Assembly: GCA_001796785.1 (NCBI GenBank)
Contig: MGNL01000008.1
Coordinates: forward strand, 3,242-15,362
Direction: 5' to 3'
Origin: Chloroflexi bacterium RBG_16_51_16
Lineage (GTDB): Bacteria > Chloroflexota > Anaerolineae > Anaerolineales > Villigracilaceae
DNA: 12,121 bases
Shown here: piece by piece, positions 1 through 6,811 of the stretch
Position numbering within the stretch: the first letter of the stretch is position 1
Layout: each line of letters begins with the position of its first letter
Program-made: the position numbers and the translations under genes
The notes under the pieces: generated by a model
Databases searched by the model: none
Told to the model about the DNA's origin: nothing
The model's input: only the letters and a program-made list of their open reading frames with translations

Positions 1-337
1 GAAGCGGGCGGGTCAAACAGGAGATCTCAATCTGGATGCCAGCCAACTCTTCCGGTGTGACGGGCGGAAAGCGGTAATCCTGCAATGCAGCAGCCATTGC
101 ATGTTCGCGCACATCCTCGATGAGAGACTGATAGGGTTCGAGTGCACCGATGCAGCCGCGCAGGCTGCCGTTGATGGTCAGCGTGACAAAGGAAGCACCT
201 GATTGCTGCAACCGGGCCGATGGAGATTGGACCACGCGCGCGGCGGGTTTGGATTGACCGACCGCCTCTTCCAACGCCTGCCGCGCGATCTGAAGCAGAC
301 AATTTTTTTCCTGTTCAGTGAGTGCCTCTGCATCCAT
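1..337 (-). CDS. amrA: AMMECR1-domain protein (AmmeMemoRadiSam system protein A), 3' end cut by window
   Basis: The first 112 residues are visible; the rest lies beyond the left edge. The translation shows the AMMECR1 family signature: LRGCIG at residues 59-64, then a downstream stretch containing EDVREHAMAAA and YRFPPVTPEEL, and the strand IQIEIS. The family is usually about 180-200 residues, so roughly half is present. The start is the ATG at 337-335, preceded by GGGAGGG about 3-4 bases upstream. In bacteria and archaea this domain commonly sits beside a Memo-family protein and a radical SAM enzyme; the biochemical role is not settled. The partners, if present, would lie outside the window. 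The domain call is confident; function is not inferable from this fragment. Confidence 0.88.
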   Translation of the reverse strand, partial: MDAEALTEQEKNCLLQIARQALEEAVGQSKPAARVVQSPSARLQQSGASFVTLTINGSLRGCIGALEPYQSLIEDVREHAMAAALQDYRFPPVTPEELAGIQIEISCLTRPL

Positions 338-496
338 GATCCCTCCCAGACGCCGTTTACGATTTTGAATGGATCAGGTACCTAACCAACATGGCCATGC
401 TTAAAAGATTCTTGTTAAAAACTTCAATGTGGTTCAGGATCTGACCCAGCCTGCTATGATTTTCGGAAATCTTCGACCTGCATTCACTATACATCC

Positions 497-514
497 AGCC
501 CGGCGATTCGGGCT
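497..514. other. Small inverted repeat in the 203-bp gap between amrA and the flavin reductase gene
   Basis: AGCCCG (497-502) and CGGGCT (509-514) form a perfect 6-bp stem with a 6-nt loop, 27 bases beyond the flavin reductase stop codon on the minus strand. No T-tract follows, so a terminator role is only possible. The rest of 338-540 should carry the promoter of the amrA-type gene on the minus strand, but I found no convincing -35/-10 pair there. Confidence 0.25.
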
Positions 515-540
515 CCACAGTTTGTCACCCATTAAAAATA

Positions 541-1029
541 TTAGATTGCCGATAACTTCCAATATTTCCGATCATGATAGATCAAGGGCTGACCGGAATC
601 GTTCGTATGTGCTTCCACAACTTCGGCGATGAACAGCGTGTTCATGCCTACGTCGATCGTTTGCACCAGGCGGCAGTCCATTTGGGCGAGACCTACTTTT
701 AAGAGCGGCGCACCGGTCTGGTAGGAAATTGTTTCCAATCCGGCGAAACGGTCTTCCATTTCAGGGGTTCGTCCGGCAAACCGGTCGGCAAGATCCTGTT
801 GATTCTGGGTGAGGATCGTAATGCCGAAGGCTTCCGACCTGTGAATGAGATCCCGCGTTCGCGAGGATTGCTGCAAGGAGATCGTGATCCACGCCGGGTC
901 AAGCGAGACGGAGGTAAAGGAGTTCACCGTCATACCATGCCGGACTCCTTCAAATGAGGCGGTTACGATCGTAACGCCCGCGGTCCAGGCGCGCATGGCG
1001 GTGCGTAATTGGTCAGGGTCAATGGTCAT
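541..1029 (-). CDS. Flavin reductase-family (FMN-binding split-barrel) protein
   Basis: This 162-residue protein matches the flavin reductase-like/FMN-binding family. An N-terminal helix (DQLRTAMRAWTAGVTIVTA) is followed by GMTVNSFTSVSLDP at residues 32-45, the usual flavin-phosphate-binding segment, and by the ADRFAG motif. Members are typically 150-180 residues and reduce FMN or FAD with NAD(P)H, often serving a partner monooxygenase. No monooxygenase is visible nearby, so the partner is unknown. I chose the ATG at 1029, which has GGAG 12 bases upstream (long spacing). A GTG at 1059 would add ten residues but has no Shine-Dalgarno. It lies 70 bases downstream of the SH3-like gene on the same strand and may be co-transcribed with it. 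Family is confident; substrate is unknown. Confidence 0.85.
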   Translation of the reverse strand: MTIDPDQLRTAMRAWTAGVTIVTASFEGVRHGMTVNSFTSVSLDPAWITISLQQSSRTRDLIHRSEAFGITILTQNQQDLADRFAGRTPEMEDRFAGLETISYQTGAPLLKVGLAQMDCRLVQTIDVGMNTLFIAEVVEAHTNDSGQPLIYHDRKYWKLSAI

Positions 1030-1099
1030 ACTGGAAGGAATCTCCGAGGCAGATTTCACAACAAGGTTGGGCTTTATCGAATACCAACACAGAAAATTG

Positions 1100-1939
1100 T
1101 CAGGACTTTCTGGGATTGATGGGTATGGGTGGAATGGGCGGTGTCGTATCCATCCTCCAGGAGGTGTAATACTTCATCTGGCTGGCAGCAGGATACCAGA
1201 GGATGGCGATATATCCTTCTTTGCCATTATGCATGCGGGCTTTAGCCCAAACAGAGGATCCCCGCGGCGCATATTCCAGCAAAGTAATTGGATTAGAGAA
1301 TGACCAGGGTCCGACCACTCCGACGACTTTTCCCTTACGGACATCGGGCTGAGACCTTACGTACAAACCTTTCCAAGCCGCTGAGCTGACTGTTACTTGC
1401 ATGGGCAGGTTCGGAAAGAATTCCACCCTGCTGACGTGAATCCACATATCCTCGTTACTTAACAGCAGGGAATAAATATCTGCACCCTTGCCAGGGTTGA
1501 GGATGGCGCCGCCGCGCTGGACCACGGTCCATTTTTGAATGCGAGGGTCACCGCTCATGTAGTTTGTGACTTCGGGATCTGGAGGCAGGGCGTTCGCATC
1601 AAAACACCGTACTTCGGCGTATGCGCCCACGACGCGTTGGATCTCCAACAGGTTTCCGCCGAAACCGAGGGTATCCGCTTTGTCGTTCGTATTTAACCAG
1701 CCAGCTTTGGGCGTGAGCACATAGTCTGCGCCATTCTTGGGATTAATCGCGAACAGGTAATCCTTCCAAGCACTCGAAAGCCAGATCTCGTCCTTGCCGC
1801 CCACCTGGATATCACCGGCGGTGGACAACTTGCCGATCTGAAGGGGGACCGTCTCGGGAGTAGCTTTTTGTTTGTCGGGGATCACCCTGCTGTCGCCGAA
1901 GGCATCGATATCATGCTTAAAACGGGCATACAAATTCAT
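1100..1939 (-). CDS. Uncharacterised protein with C-terminal SH3-like domain
   Basis: I do not recognise a named family for the whole 279-residue protein. The last third resembles a bacterial SH3-like fold: GLYVRSQPDVRKGKVVGVV near residues 194-212, then alternating beta-type strands ending EGYIAILWYP near 250. A second, weaker beta-rich repeat may lie around residues 95-140. The C-terminus is a short Pro-rich tail (DTTPPIPPIPINPRKS). There is no signal peptide or membrane helix, which is unusual for an SH3b protein because these normally bind cell wall outside the cell. The protein may be cytoplasmic, non-classically exported, or an SH3-like fold with another role. The start is the ATG at 1939-1937. 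The gene diverges from the amidase across 77 bp. Confidence 0.7.
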   Translation of the reverse strand: MNLYARFKHDIDAFGDSRVIPDKQKATPETVPLQIGKLSTAGDIQVGGKDEIWLSSAWKDYLFAINPKNGADYVLTPKAGWLNTNDKADTLGFGGNLLEIQRVVGAYAEVRCFDANALPPDPEVTNYMSGDPRIQKWTVVQRGGAILNPGKGADIYSLLLSNEDMWIHVSRVEFFPNLPMQVTVSSAAWKGLYVRSQPDVRKGKVVGVVGPWSFSNPITLLEYAPRGSSVWAKARMHNGKEGYIAILWYPAASQMKYYTSWRMDTTPPIPPIPINPRKS

Positions 1940-1979
1940 GAATAATCCCTGTCCGGCGCAATGTGGTCAAAACCTACCC

Positions 1980-2008
1980 TTGCTATTTTCATCCTTAGTA
2001 CTTATTAT
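1980..2008 (+). promoter_or_regulatory. Predicted sigma70-type promoter for the cell-wall cluster
   Basis: TTGCTA (1980-1985; 4 of 6 matches to TTGACA) and TATTAT (2003-2008; 5 of 6 matches to TATAAT) are separated by 17 bases, the optimal spacing. The expected transcription start is around 2014-2016, immediately before the ATG at 2017. That would make the mRNA leaderless or nearly so, in keeping with the absence of a Shine-Dalgarno at that ATG. The same 77-bp gap must also hold the promoter of the divergent SH3-like gene. Confidence 0.5.
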
Positions 2009-2016
2009 ACGAAATA

Positions 2017-2892
2017 ATGAATGAGTCTGCCGAACTCGTGCCAAAAGGCAATCTATACGATGATGCTGGGCAAGGCGACGGAGATAAGAACGCGCCGATG
2101 CCTGAGGGTAAATCTTCCGTCCGCGCAGCGCATCGTGAGGAAGACCAGGTGCATGCCATCAGCAGGACCTTTGCGGTTGCGCTACTGGTTGCGACGCTGT
2201 TCACTGCGTGGACGCCAAACAGTTTCTTCGCTAACAACCTCAGAGAACAGTTGAAACTCATCCTCACTCCTCAGCCCGGTAGCAATCCAGTGCTCACGCC
2301 TCAACCCCAACTGCGGATCGGGATCGTCGCGGGACATACAGGGAATGACTCTGGCGCGGTGTGCATCGATTCGAGCGGACAGGTGACCCTGACAGAAGCC
2401 GAGGTTAATCTGGATCTTGCCAGCCGGGTGCAGACCGGGCTGGTCGAGCTCGGTTACCAGGTCGATCTGTTAAATGAATTCGATACCCGGCTGAATGGTT
2501 ATCGGGCTGTGGCTTTGGTATCCATTCACAACGATTCATGTGACTTTATAAATGAGCAGGCGACTGGTTATAAAGTGGCTTCCTCCCTGGATACGCGGGA
2601 TGTTCAGCGTGCCCAACGCCTGACAGCCTGCCTGGTGGACCGCTACCAAAAAACCACCGGGCTGACCTTCCATAAAGGCAGTATCACCTCCGACATGCGA
2701 GAATATCATGCCTTCTCGGAGATCGACCCGGAAACAATCACCGCGATCATCGAAACCGGATTCTTGAACCTCGACCAGCAAATCCTCACCAAGGAACCGG
2801 ACCGTGTGGCAGAGGGGATCATCAAGGGCATTCAATGTTTTGTCAACAATGAGAGCGTCGATCCCACCCCGGTACCTACATTTCCACCATGA
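2017..2892 (+). CDS. N-acetylmuramoyl-L-alanine amidase (Amidase_3 type), membrane-anchored
   Basis: This zinc hydrolase would cleave the bond between N-acetylmuramic acid and L-alanine in peptidoglycan. The catalytic domain spans about residues 99-277. Zinc and catalytic positions are visible: H107 in GHTG, E127 in LTEAEVNLDLA, H171 in VSIHND and E246 in IIETGFLN. A hydrophobic segment at about 51-66 is either a type II membrane anchor after a 45-residue cytoplasmic tail or an uncleaved signal. The start is uncertain. The ATG at 2017 lacks a Shine-Dalgarno but sits just behind a good promoter. An in-frame GTG at 2149 has GAGG 8 bases upstream and would place a signal-like helix at the extreme N-terminus. 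The stop overlaps the next start (ATGA at 2889-2892), implying translational coupling. Confidence 0.88.
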   Translation: MNESAELVPKGNLYDDAGQGDGDKNAPMPEGKSSVRAAHREEDQVHAISRTFAVALLVATLFTAWTPNSFFANNLREQLKLILTPQPGSNPVLTPQPQLRIGIVAGHTGNDSGAVCIDSSGQVTLTEAEVNLDLASRVQTGLVELGYQVDLLNEFDTRLNGYRAVALVSIHNDSCDFINEQATGYKVASSLDTRDVQRAQRLTACLVDRYQKTTGLTFHKGSITSDMREYHAFSEIDPETITAIIETGFLNLDQQILTKEPDRVAEGIIKGIQCFVNNESVDPTPVPTFPP

Positions 2893-3638
2893 ACCTGCGA
2901 AAGTTGGTATTCATTCCGCTCGTTGTGATCACATCCGCTTGTGGTGTGATCAGCCTCGTCGTTGGTTCTCCCCGGCTCCCACCCGGCAATGACCCTTATT
3001 TAGGAGCAGACAATACACCAACATCAGCGAGCATCCAACACTGGGCACAAGTTGTCATTGCGAAACCAACACAACCACCTGAATTGCCACCGGTCATAAC
3101 GCCGCTTACCGAGGCTCCGGTAGAGCAGCAAGAGATGCCTCCAGACATGTTGGCTCAGATCGTGGTGGATACACCCATTCCCGAGCGTCCTGCTGAATTT
3201 ACATCCTCCGAAGAAGAAACGGAAGCGAACGATCTGGAATTCTATAGTTCAGGATCAGTTGGATATAAATCCATTCATGTGGATATCTCCCAACAGCATT
3301 TATATGCCTACGAAGGGGAGCAATTGATTTACAGCTTCGTCGCCTCAACCGGTATGAACAATGCAACCGCAACCGGTGATTTCAGCGTGCTTTCCAAAAT
3401 CCCGAGTGCGTATGGTGACACCTGGAATATTTGGATGCCCAACTGGCTGGGAATTTATTGGGCAGGCGGATTGCAGAACGGGATCCATGCTTTGCCGATC
3501 CTGCCGAACGGCGCCCAACTGTGGGAAGGTTACCTGGGAGTGCCCATCTCCTATGGTTGTGTAGTCCTGGGAGCCTATGAATCCAAGCTGCTCTATGATT
3601 GGGCAGACCTCGGAACTCCAGTGATCATCCGATGGTGA
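2889..3638 (+). CDS. YkuD-family L,D-transpeptidase-like protein with variant SYGC motif
   Basis: The protein has 249 residues. The N-terminus (about 1-25) is a hydrophobic signal or anchor with a Cys at 18. The preceding TSA is a poor lipobox (Thr at -3), so lipidation is doubtful. Residues about 30-125 are a Pro/Thr/Glu-rich linker. Residues about 127-249 form a YkuD domain beginning SIHVDISQQHLYAYEG. The catalytic Cys is C224, but the canonical S/T-H-G-C-h-N reads SYGCVVL: Tyr replaces His at 222, and the Asn after Cys is lost. A His is retained upstream at 200 (GIHALP), farther from the Cys than in the next gene's protein. Canonical members make 3-3 peptidoglycan crosslinks or attach proteins to the wall; activity here is uncertain. 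The gene overlaps the amidase stop by 4 bases. Confidence 0.82.
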   Translation: MNLRKLVFIPLVVITSACGVISLVVGSPRLPPGNDPYLGADNTPTSASIQHWAQVVIAKPTQPPELPPVITPLTEAPVEQQEMPPDMLAQIVVDTPIPERPAEFTSSEEETEANDLEFYSSGSVGYKSIHVDISQQHLYAYEGEQLIYSFVASTGMNNATATGDFSVLSKIPSAYGDTWNIWMPNWLGIYWAGGLQNGIHALPILPNGAQLWEGYLGVPISYGCVVLGAYESKLLYDWADLGTPVIIRW

Positions 3639-3672
3639 ACAAAGCGCCATTAATGGAATTAAAGGTTTAACT

Positions 3673-4977
3673 TTGGACAAATCGAACGCATACCAGCAGA
3701 CAGTGTCACAAGCTCGTTCCGCCTTACGAAGGGGCGAGACAACGTTGGCGTATCAGTTGGCGCAACAGGCGGCAGAGTGGATGCCTGATCGCGAAGATGC
3801 CTGGCTGATACTGGCTGCCCTGGTCGAGCCCCAAACCAGCCTGGAATATATTCAGAAGGCCTTGGATGCCAATCCGACCAGCGTGCGCGCCCGCCGGGGT
3901 ATGGAATGGGCTCGAAAAAGAATGGAGAATAGCGCCCAGCCTGTTTCAGACTCCAATCCAGAGCCTGTCCGTGCATTACGCGACAATGTTTTTGATGAAG
4001 TACACACACATGCACCCTTGTCGGCGAATGTAAGTTCAGGAAGGAACCCAGCGAGGAGGCCACGCAGGAGGAGAGGACAAAAGGTTCTGGCACCTATTCT
4101 GCTGGCGTTATCCGGTTGTGTCATCTTTGGATTCGCAGCCTGGTCTGCGGTCACTTCGCCGGTGCTGGCTTCCTTGCTCCGGGTCAAGGATTCTCCGCAA
4201 TCCCCGCAAACCGGAGGCCCGTCCTTCGCAAGGGTATTGATCCCCAAGCCAATTTCTGGACCAGCTGAGCCCGACTTGATCGCACTCGCTACACCAACCC
4301 TAACAAATCTCGACGAGCGAGTAAGTGTCACCGAAACCAGTTCGGCCGGCGAACTTAATGCCGACCTCTCATCTCTCTTGCAGGTGGTGCCTCCGATCTC
4401 CACTGAGCCATTTGGTGATTTGGTGACACCGACCCCTGAGTTACTTTCACTCCCGGCCAGTCAAACCGAACCTCCAGTCGAGCCATCCACACCGGTCGGA
4501 CCTACCGAAACGCCCGGTGCAATGGTCGCGCAGATCGTTCCCGATACGCCTACACCGGAGTACGTTCCGCCCGCTGAACCAGCTCCGGTGCCAGTCAAGC
4601 CGGCGCAATCTTCTTCCGGAGGAGGTGGCCATTGGATCGATGTGGATCTCTCCCAGCAGCGCTTGTACGCCTATGAAGGCGATACCATCGTGAATTCTTT
4701 CCTGGTATCCACGGGAACCTGGCAAACGCCGACGGTGACGGGCAAGTACAAAGTCTGGATCAAACTACGCTATTCTGATATGACCGGTCCCGGTTATTAC
4801 CTGCCGGATGTCCCTTACGTTATGTATTTTTATGGTGACTACGGTATTCACGGGACCTACTGGCATAACAACTTCGGTACGCCCATGAGCCACGGCTGTG
4901 TCAACCTGTCCATCCCGGATGCAGCCTGGTTATATGACTTCTCCGCAGTCGGCACGACGGTGAATGTGCATTATTAA
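3673..4977 (+). CDS. L,D-transpeptidase with cytoplasmic TPR-like domain and transmembrane anchor
   Basis: This 434-residue protein has four parts. Residues about 6-85 are TPR-like helices (ARSALRRGETTLAYQLAQQA; AWLILAAL; YIQKALDANPTSVRAR). A basic stretch (RRPRRRRGQK, 128-137) precedes a membrane helix at about 138-160, predicting cytoplasmic N-terminus and external C-terminus. Residues about 170-318 are a Pro/Thr-rich linker ending in GGGG. The YkuD domain (about 320-434) has an intact motif with H393 (IHGTYWH), H407 and catalytic C409 in SHGCVNL. The reading frame has no upstream ATG, so I take the TTG at 3673, with AAAGG 7 bases upstream; this start keeps the whole TPR. The gene lies 34 bases after the preceding L,D-transpeptidase gene and is probably in its operon. 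The predicted role is 3-3 crosslinking of peptidoglycan controlled by a partner bound inside the cell. Confidence 0.88.
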   Translation: MDKSNAYQQTVSQARSALRRGETTLAYQLAQQAAEWMPDREDAWLILAALVEPQTSLEYIQKALDANPTSVRARRGMEWARKRMENSAQPVSDSNPEPVRALRDNVFDEVHTHAPLSANVSSGRNPARRPRRRRGQKVLAPILLALSGCVIFGFAAWSAVTSPVLASLLRVKDSPQSPQTGGPSFARVLIPKPISGPAEPDLIALATPTLTNLDERVSVTETSSAGELNADLSSLLQVVPPISTEPFGDLVTPTPELLSLPASQTEPPVEPSTPVGPTETPGAMVAQIVPDTPTPEYVPPAEPAPVPVKPAQSSSGGGGHWIDVDLSQQRLYAYEGDTIVNSFLVSTGTWQTPTVTGKYKVWIKLRYSDMTGPGYYLPDVPYVMYFYGDYGIHGTYWHNNFGTPMSHGCVNLSIPDAAWLYDFSAVGTTVNVHY

Positions 4978-5178
4978 TATTGAATCTCAGGGGGATATGG
5001 ATAAGAAATTCCAACTACCGAAATAATATGCTGGCCTTTCGGGGAGGATTAAACCAGTCTAAAGCCAAATGAATCTAAAAATGGTAAACTCCTAACGTTT
5101 AGCACAATTTCAACAATGGGAAATCTTGGATTTTATATATCCGAAACCATCCATTGATCAACAGAGGCTTTGATAAGC

Positions 5179-6213
5179 ATGTCATCGATCTCGCGTCGGG
5201 ATTTCTTAAGAATATCGAAATTCGGCGCGCTCAGCCTGGGTCTTGACCTTTTCAACCTGGATCACCTCCGACCCGCTCCGCCTGCCAGCCACGGTCGGAT
5301 TATTAAGAGCGGGATCGCCATGTTTGCTGAACCCATGTTCAAAGCAAAGCAAACCCACGTCTTTGGACGGGACGAGGTCGTACAGCTTTCCGCCGAAGTA
5401 GACGGTGATGAAGGCAATCCATTCAACAAAGTCTGGTACCTGGTCAATGGAGAAGGCTATACCTATTCAGGCTGGGTGCAGCCTGTTGAAACCGTTTACC
5501 AACGGCCGGTTCTTAACCTGCCAGAGGGCGGTCAGGTGGGGGAGATCATGGTGCCGGTTTGTGTCTCCCGCCTCGAGCCTTATGTTTTCGCCAGAAATGG
5601 ACTGCGCCTTTTCTATGGCAGCACGCACTGGGTGAAAAACGTCTTGGTCACCAACCAGGAAAAGAGCCTATGGTATCAGATCTATGATTCACATTTGAAA
5701 GTCTCCTTTTATGTGCCCTGCCATGAGATGCGGTTGGTTCCCGATGACGAATTGTCGCCTATTTCTCCTGAGATCGCAGAAATTTCGAAAACCATCCTCG
5801 TAGACCTGGGATTGCAATTGGTGACCGCGTTTGAAGCAGATCTGCCTGTGTTTACTGCACGTTGTTCCAGCGGTGCCAAGGGCACCTGGACACCCATGGG
5901 CGAGTTTCGAACCTATCACAAAGGCCCATCCATCCATATGAACAATGAAGGCGATGCGGTGGACGACTTCTATGACCTTCCGGGTGTACCCTGGGTGACT
6001 TTCTTTACGAGTGAAGGGGTGGCATTCCACGGGACATACTGGCATAATGACTTCGGGCGGCCCCGTAGCCATGGATGTGTAAACTTGCCCATGCACGCGG
6101 CAAAATTCCTGTATCGCTGGACCAGACCTTTTGTCCCGATCGGGACTGAATACCTGCACCTTCCTGGGGAGGGGACGCGGGTTGTGGTGATGAATTCCAA
6201 ATTATTAAACTAA
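5179..6213 (+). CDS. Tat-exported L,D-transpeptidase (YkuD family)
   Basis: This 344-residue protein opens with a twin-arginine motif (SRRDFL at 5-10) and a hydrophobic stretch (GALSLGLDLF), followed by PAPPASHG, where cleavage is plausible. Two-thirds of the protein is a beta-rich region that probably includes SH3-like modules (for example GYTYSGWVQPVETVYQRP near 93-110, and RLFYGSTHWVKNVLV near 143-156). The YkuD catalytic motif is intact: H284 in FHGTYWHNDFG, H298, and C300 in SHGCVNL. The start is the ATG at 5179, with AGAGG 11 bases upstream. A TTG at 5170 would add three residues but leaves only 2 bases to the Shine-Dalgarno. No Pro-rich linker is present, unlike the two upstream paralogues. 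About 200 bp separates it from the upstream gene, so it may have its own promoter. Confidence 0.9.
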   Translation: MSSISRRDFLRISKFGALSLGLDLFNLDHLRPAPPASHGRIIKSGIAMFAEPMFKAKQTHVFGRDEVVQLSAEVDGDEGNPFNKVWYLVNGEGYTYSGWVQPVETVYQRPVLNLPEGGQVGEIMVPVCVSRLEPYVFARNGLRLFYGSTHWVKNVLVTNQEKSLWYQIYDSHLKVSFYVPCHEMRLVPDDELSPISPEIAEISKTILVDLGLQLVTAFEADLPVFTARCSSGAKGTWTPMGEFRTYHKGPSIHMNNEGDAVDDFYDLPGVPWVTFFTSEGVAFHGTYWHNDFGRPRSHGCVNLPMHAAKFLYRWTRPFVPIGTEYLHLPGEGTRVVVMNSKLLN

Positions 6214-6223
6214 GGATTGAAAT

Positions 6224-6805
6224 ATGAACCCGATTTTCCAATTCGATCACTACTTGTTAAAACGTCAAGTCCTGGCACTGACCGGAAAATTCCGAATTTA
6301 TGACCCGAACGATAACCTGATTCTCTTCAGCGAACAAAAGATGTTCAGACTGCGGGAGGATATCCGGGTTTACTCGGATGACCAGAAGACCCAGGAAGTT
6401 CTGATGATCAAGGCAAGGCAGATTATGGATTTTTCCGCCGCGTACGATGTTGTGGAAAGCGCCACAGGTCAAAAAGTAGGCGCCCTGAGGCGCAAGGGAT
6501 TCAAATCCATCCTGCGGGATGAGTGGGAGCTAATGGATGCCTCGGATCAAGTGGTGGGTTTGCTGTTCGAGGACAGCATGGGGCTGGCGCTGCTCCGCCG
6601 CCTGCTCATGGGATCACTTCTTCCACAAAATTATGACCTCACCATTGGCACGGATCGATGCGCAGATATTAAGCAGCGCTTCAACCTTTTCGCCTATCAC
6701 CTGGACATCGATTTCAGCATGGATATTTCCCGGAAGTTGGATCACCGGCTCGGCATCGGTGTCGCCATTCTGCTGGCGGCAGTTGAAGGAAAACAAACCA
6801 GTTGA
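6224..6805 (+). CDS. LURP-one-related / Tubby C-terminal-like protein
   Basis: The 193-residue sequence fits the LURP-one-related (Tubby C-terminal-like, scramblase-fold) family. It has a short N-terminal strand with hydrophobic residues (FQFDHYLLKRQVLAL), FRIYDPNDNLILFSEQKMFRLREDIRVY, and alternating strands such as QKVGALRRKGFKSILRDEWELMD. The C-terminal helix is hydrophobic (GIGVAILLAAVEG), as expected for the buried helix of the fold. The family's biochemical role in bacteria is poorly defined. The Shine-Dalgarno AAGGA (6212-6216) overlaps the stop codon of the preceding transpeptidase gene and lies 7 bases from the ATG, so the two are very probably co-transcribed. The family call is moderately confident; no enzymatic function is claimed. 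Confidence 0.72.
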   Translation: MNPIFQFDHYLLKRQVLALTGKFRIYDPNDNLILFSEQKMFRLREDIRVYSDDQKTQEVLMIKARQIMDFSAAYDVVESATGQKVGALRRKGFKSILRDEWELMDASDQVVGLLFEDSMGLALLRRLLMGSLLPQNYDLTIGTDRCADIKQRFNLFAYHLDIDFSMDISRKLDHRLGIGVAILLAAVEGKQTS

Positions 6806-6811
6806 TGGATT

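Noticed and set aside
27..302. Minus-strand reading frame of 91 residues
   Set aside because: It overlaps the AMMECR1-domain gene in another frame. The AMMECR1 frame has a clear family signature and a Shine-Dalgarno, and this frame is Arg/Cys-rich without recognisable features.
429..632. Plus-strand reading frame of 67 residues
   Set aside because: It runs into the flavin reductase gene antisense, has no ribosome site and no recognisable motif.
5018..5042. Inverted repeat CCGAAA / TTTCGG after the TPR-transpeptidase gene
   Set aside because: Only a 6-bp stem with a 13-nt loop and no T-tract. It is too weak to call a terminator. The rest of the ~200-bp gap shows no convincing promoter.
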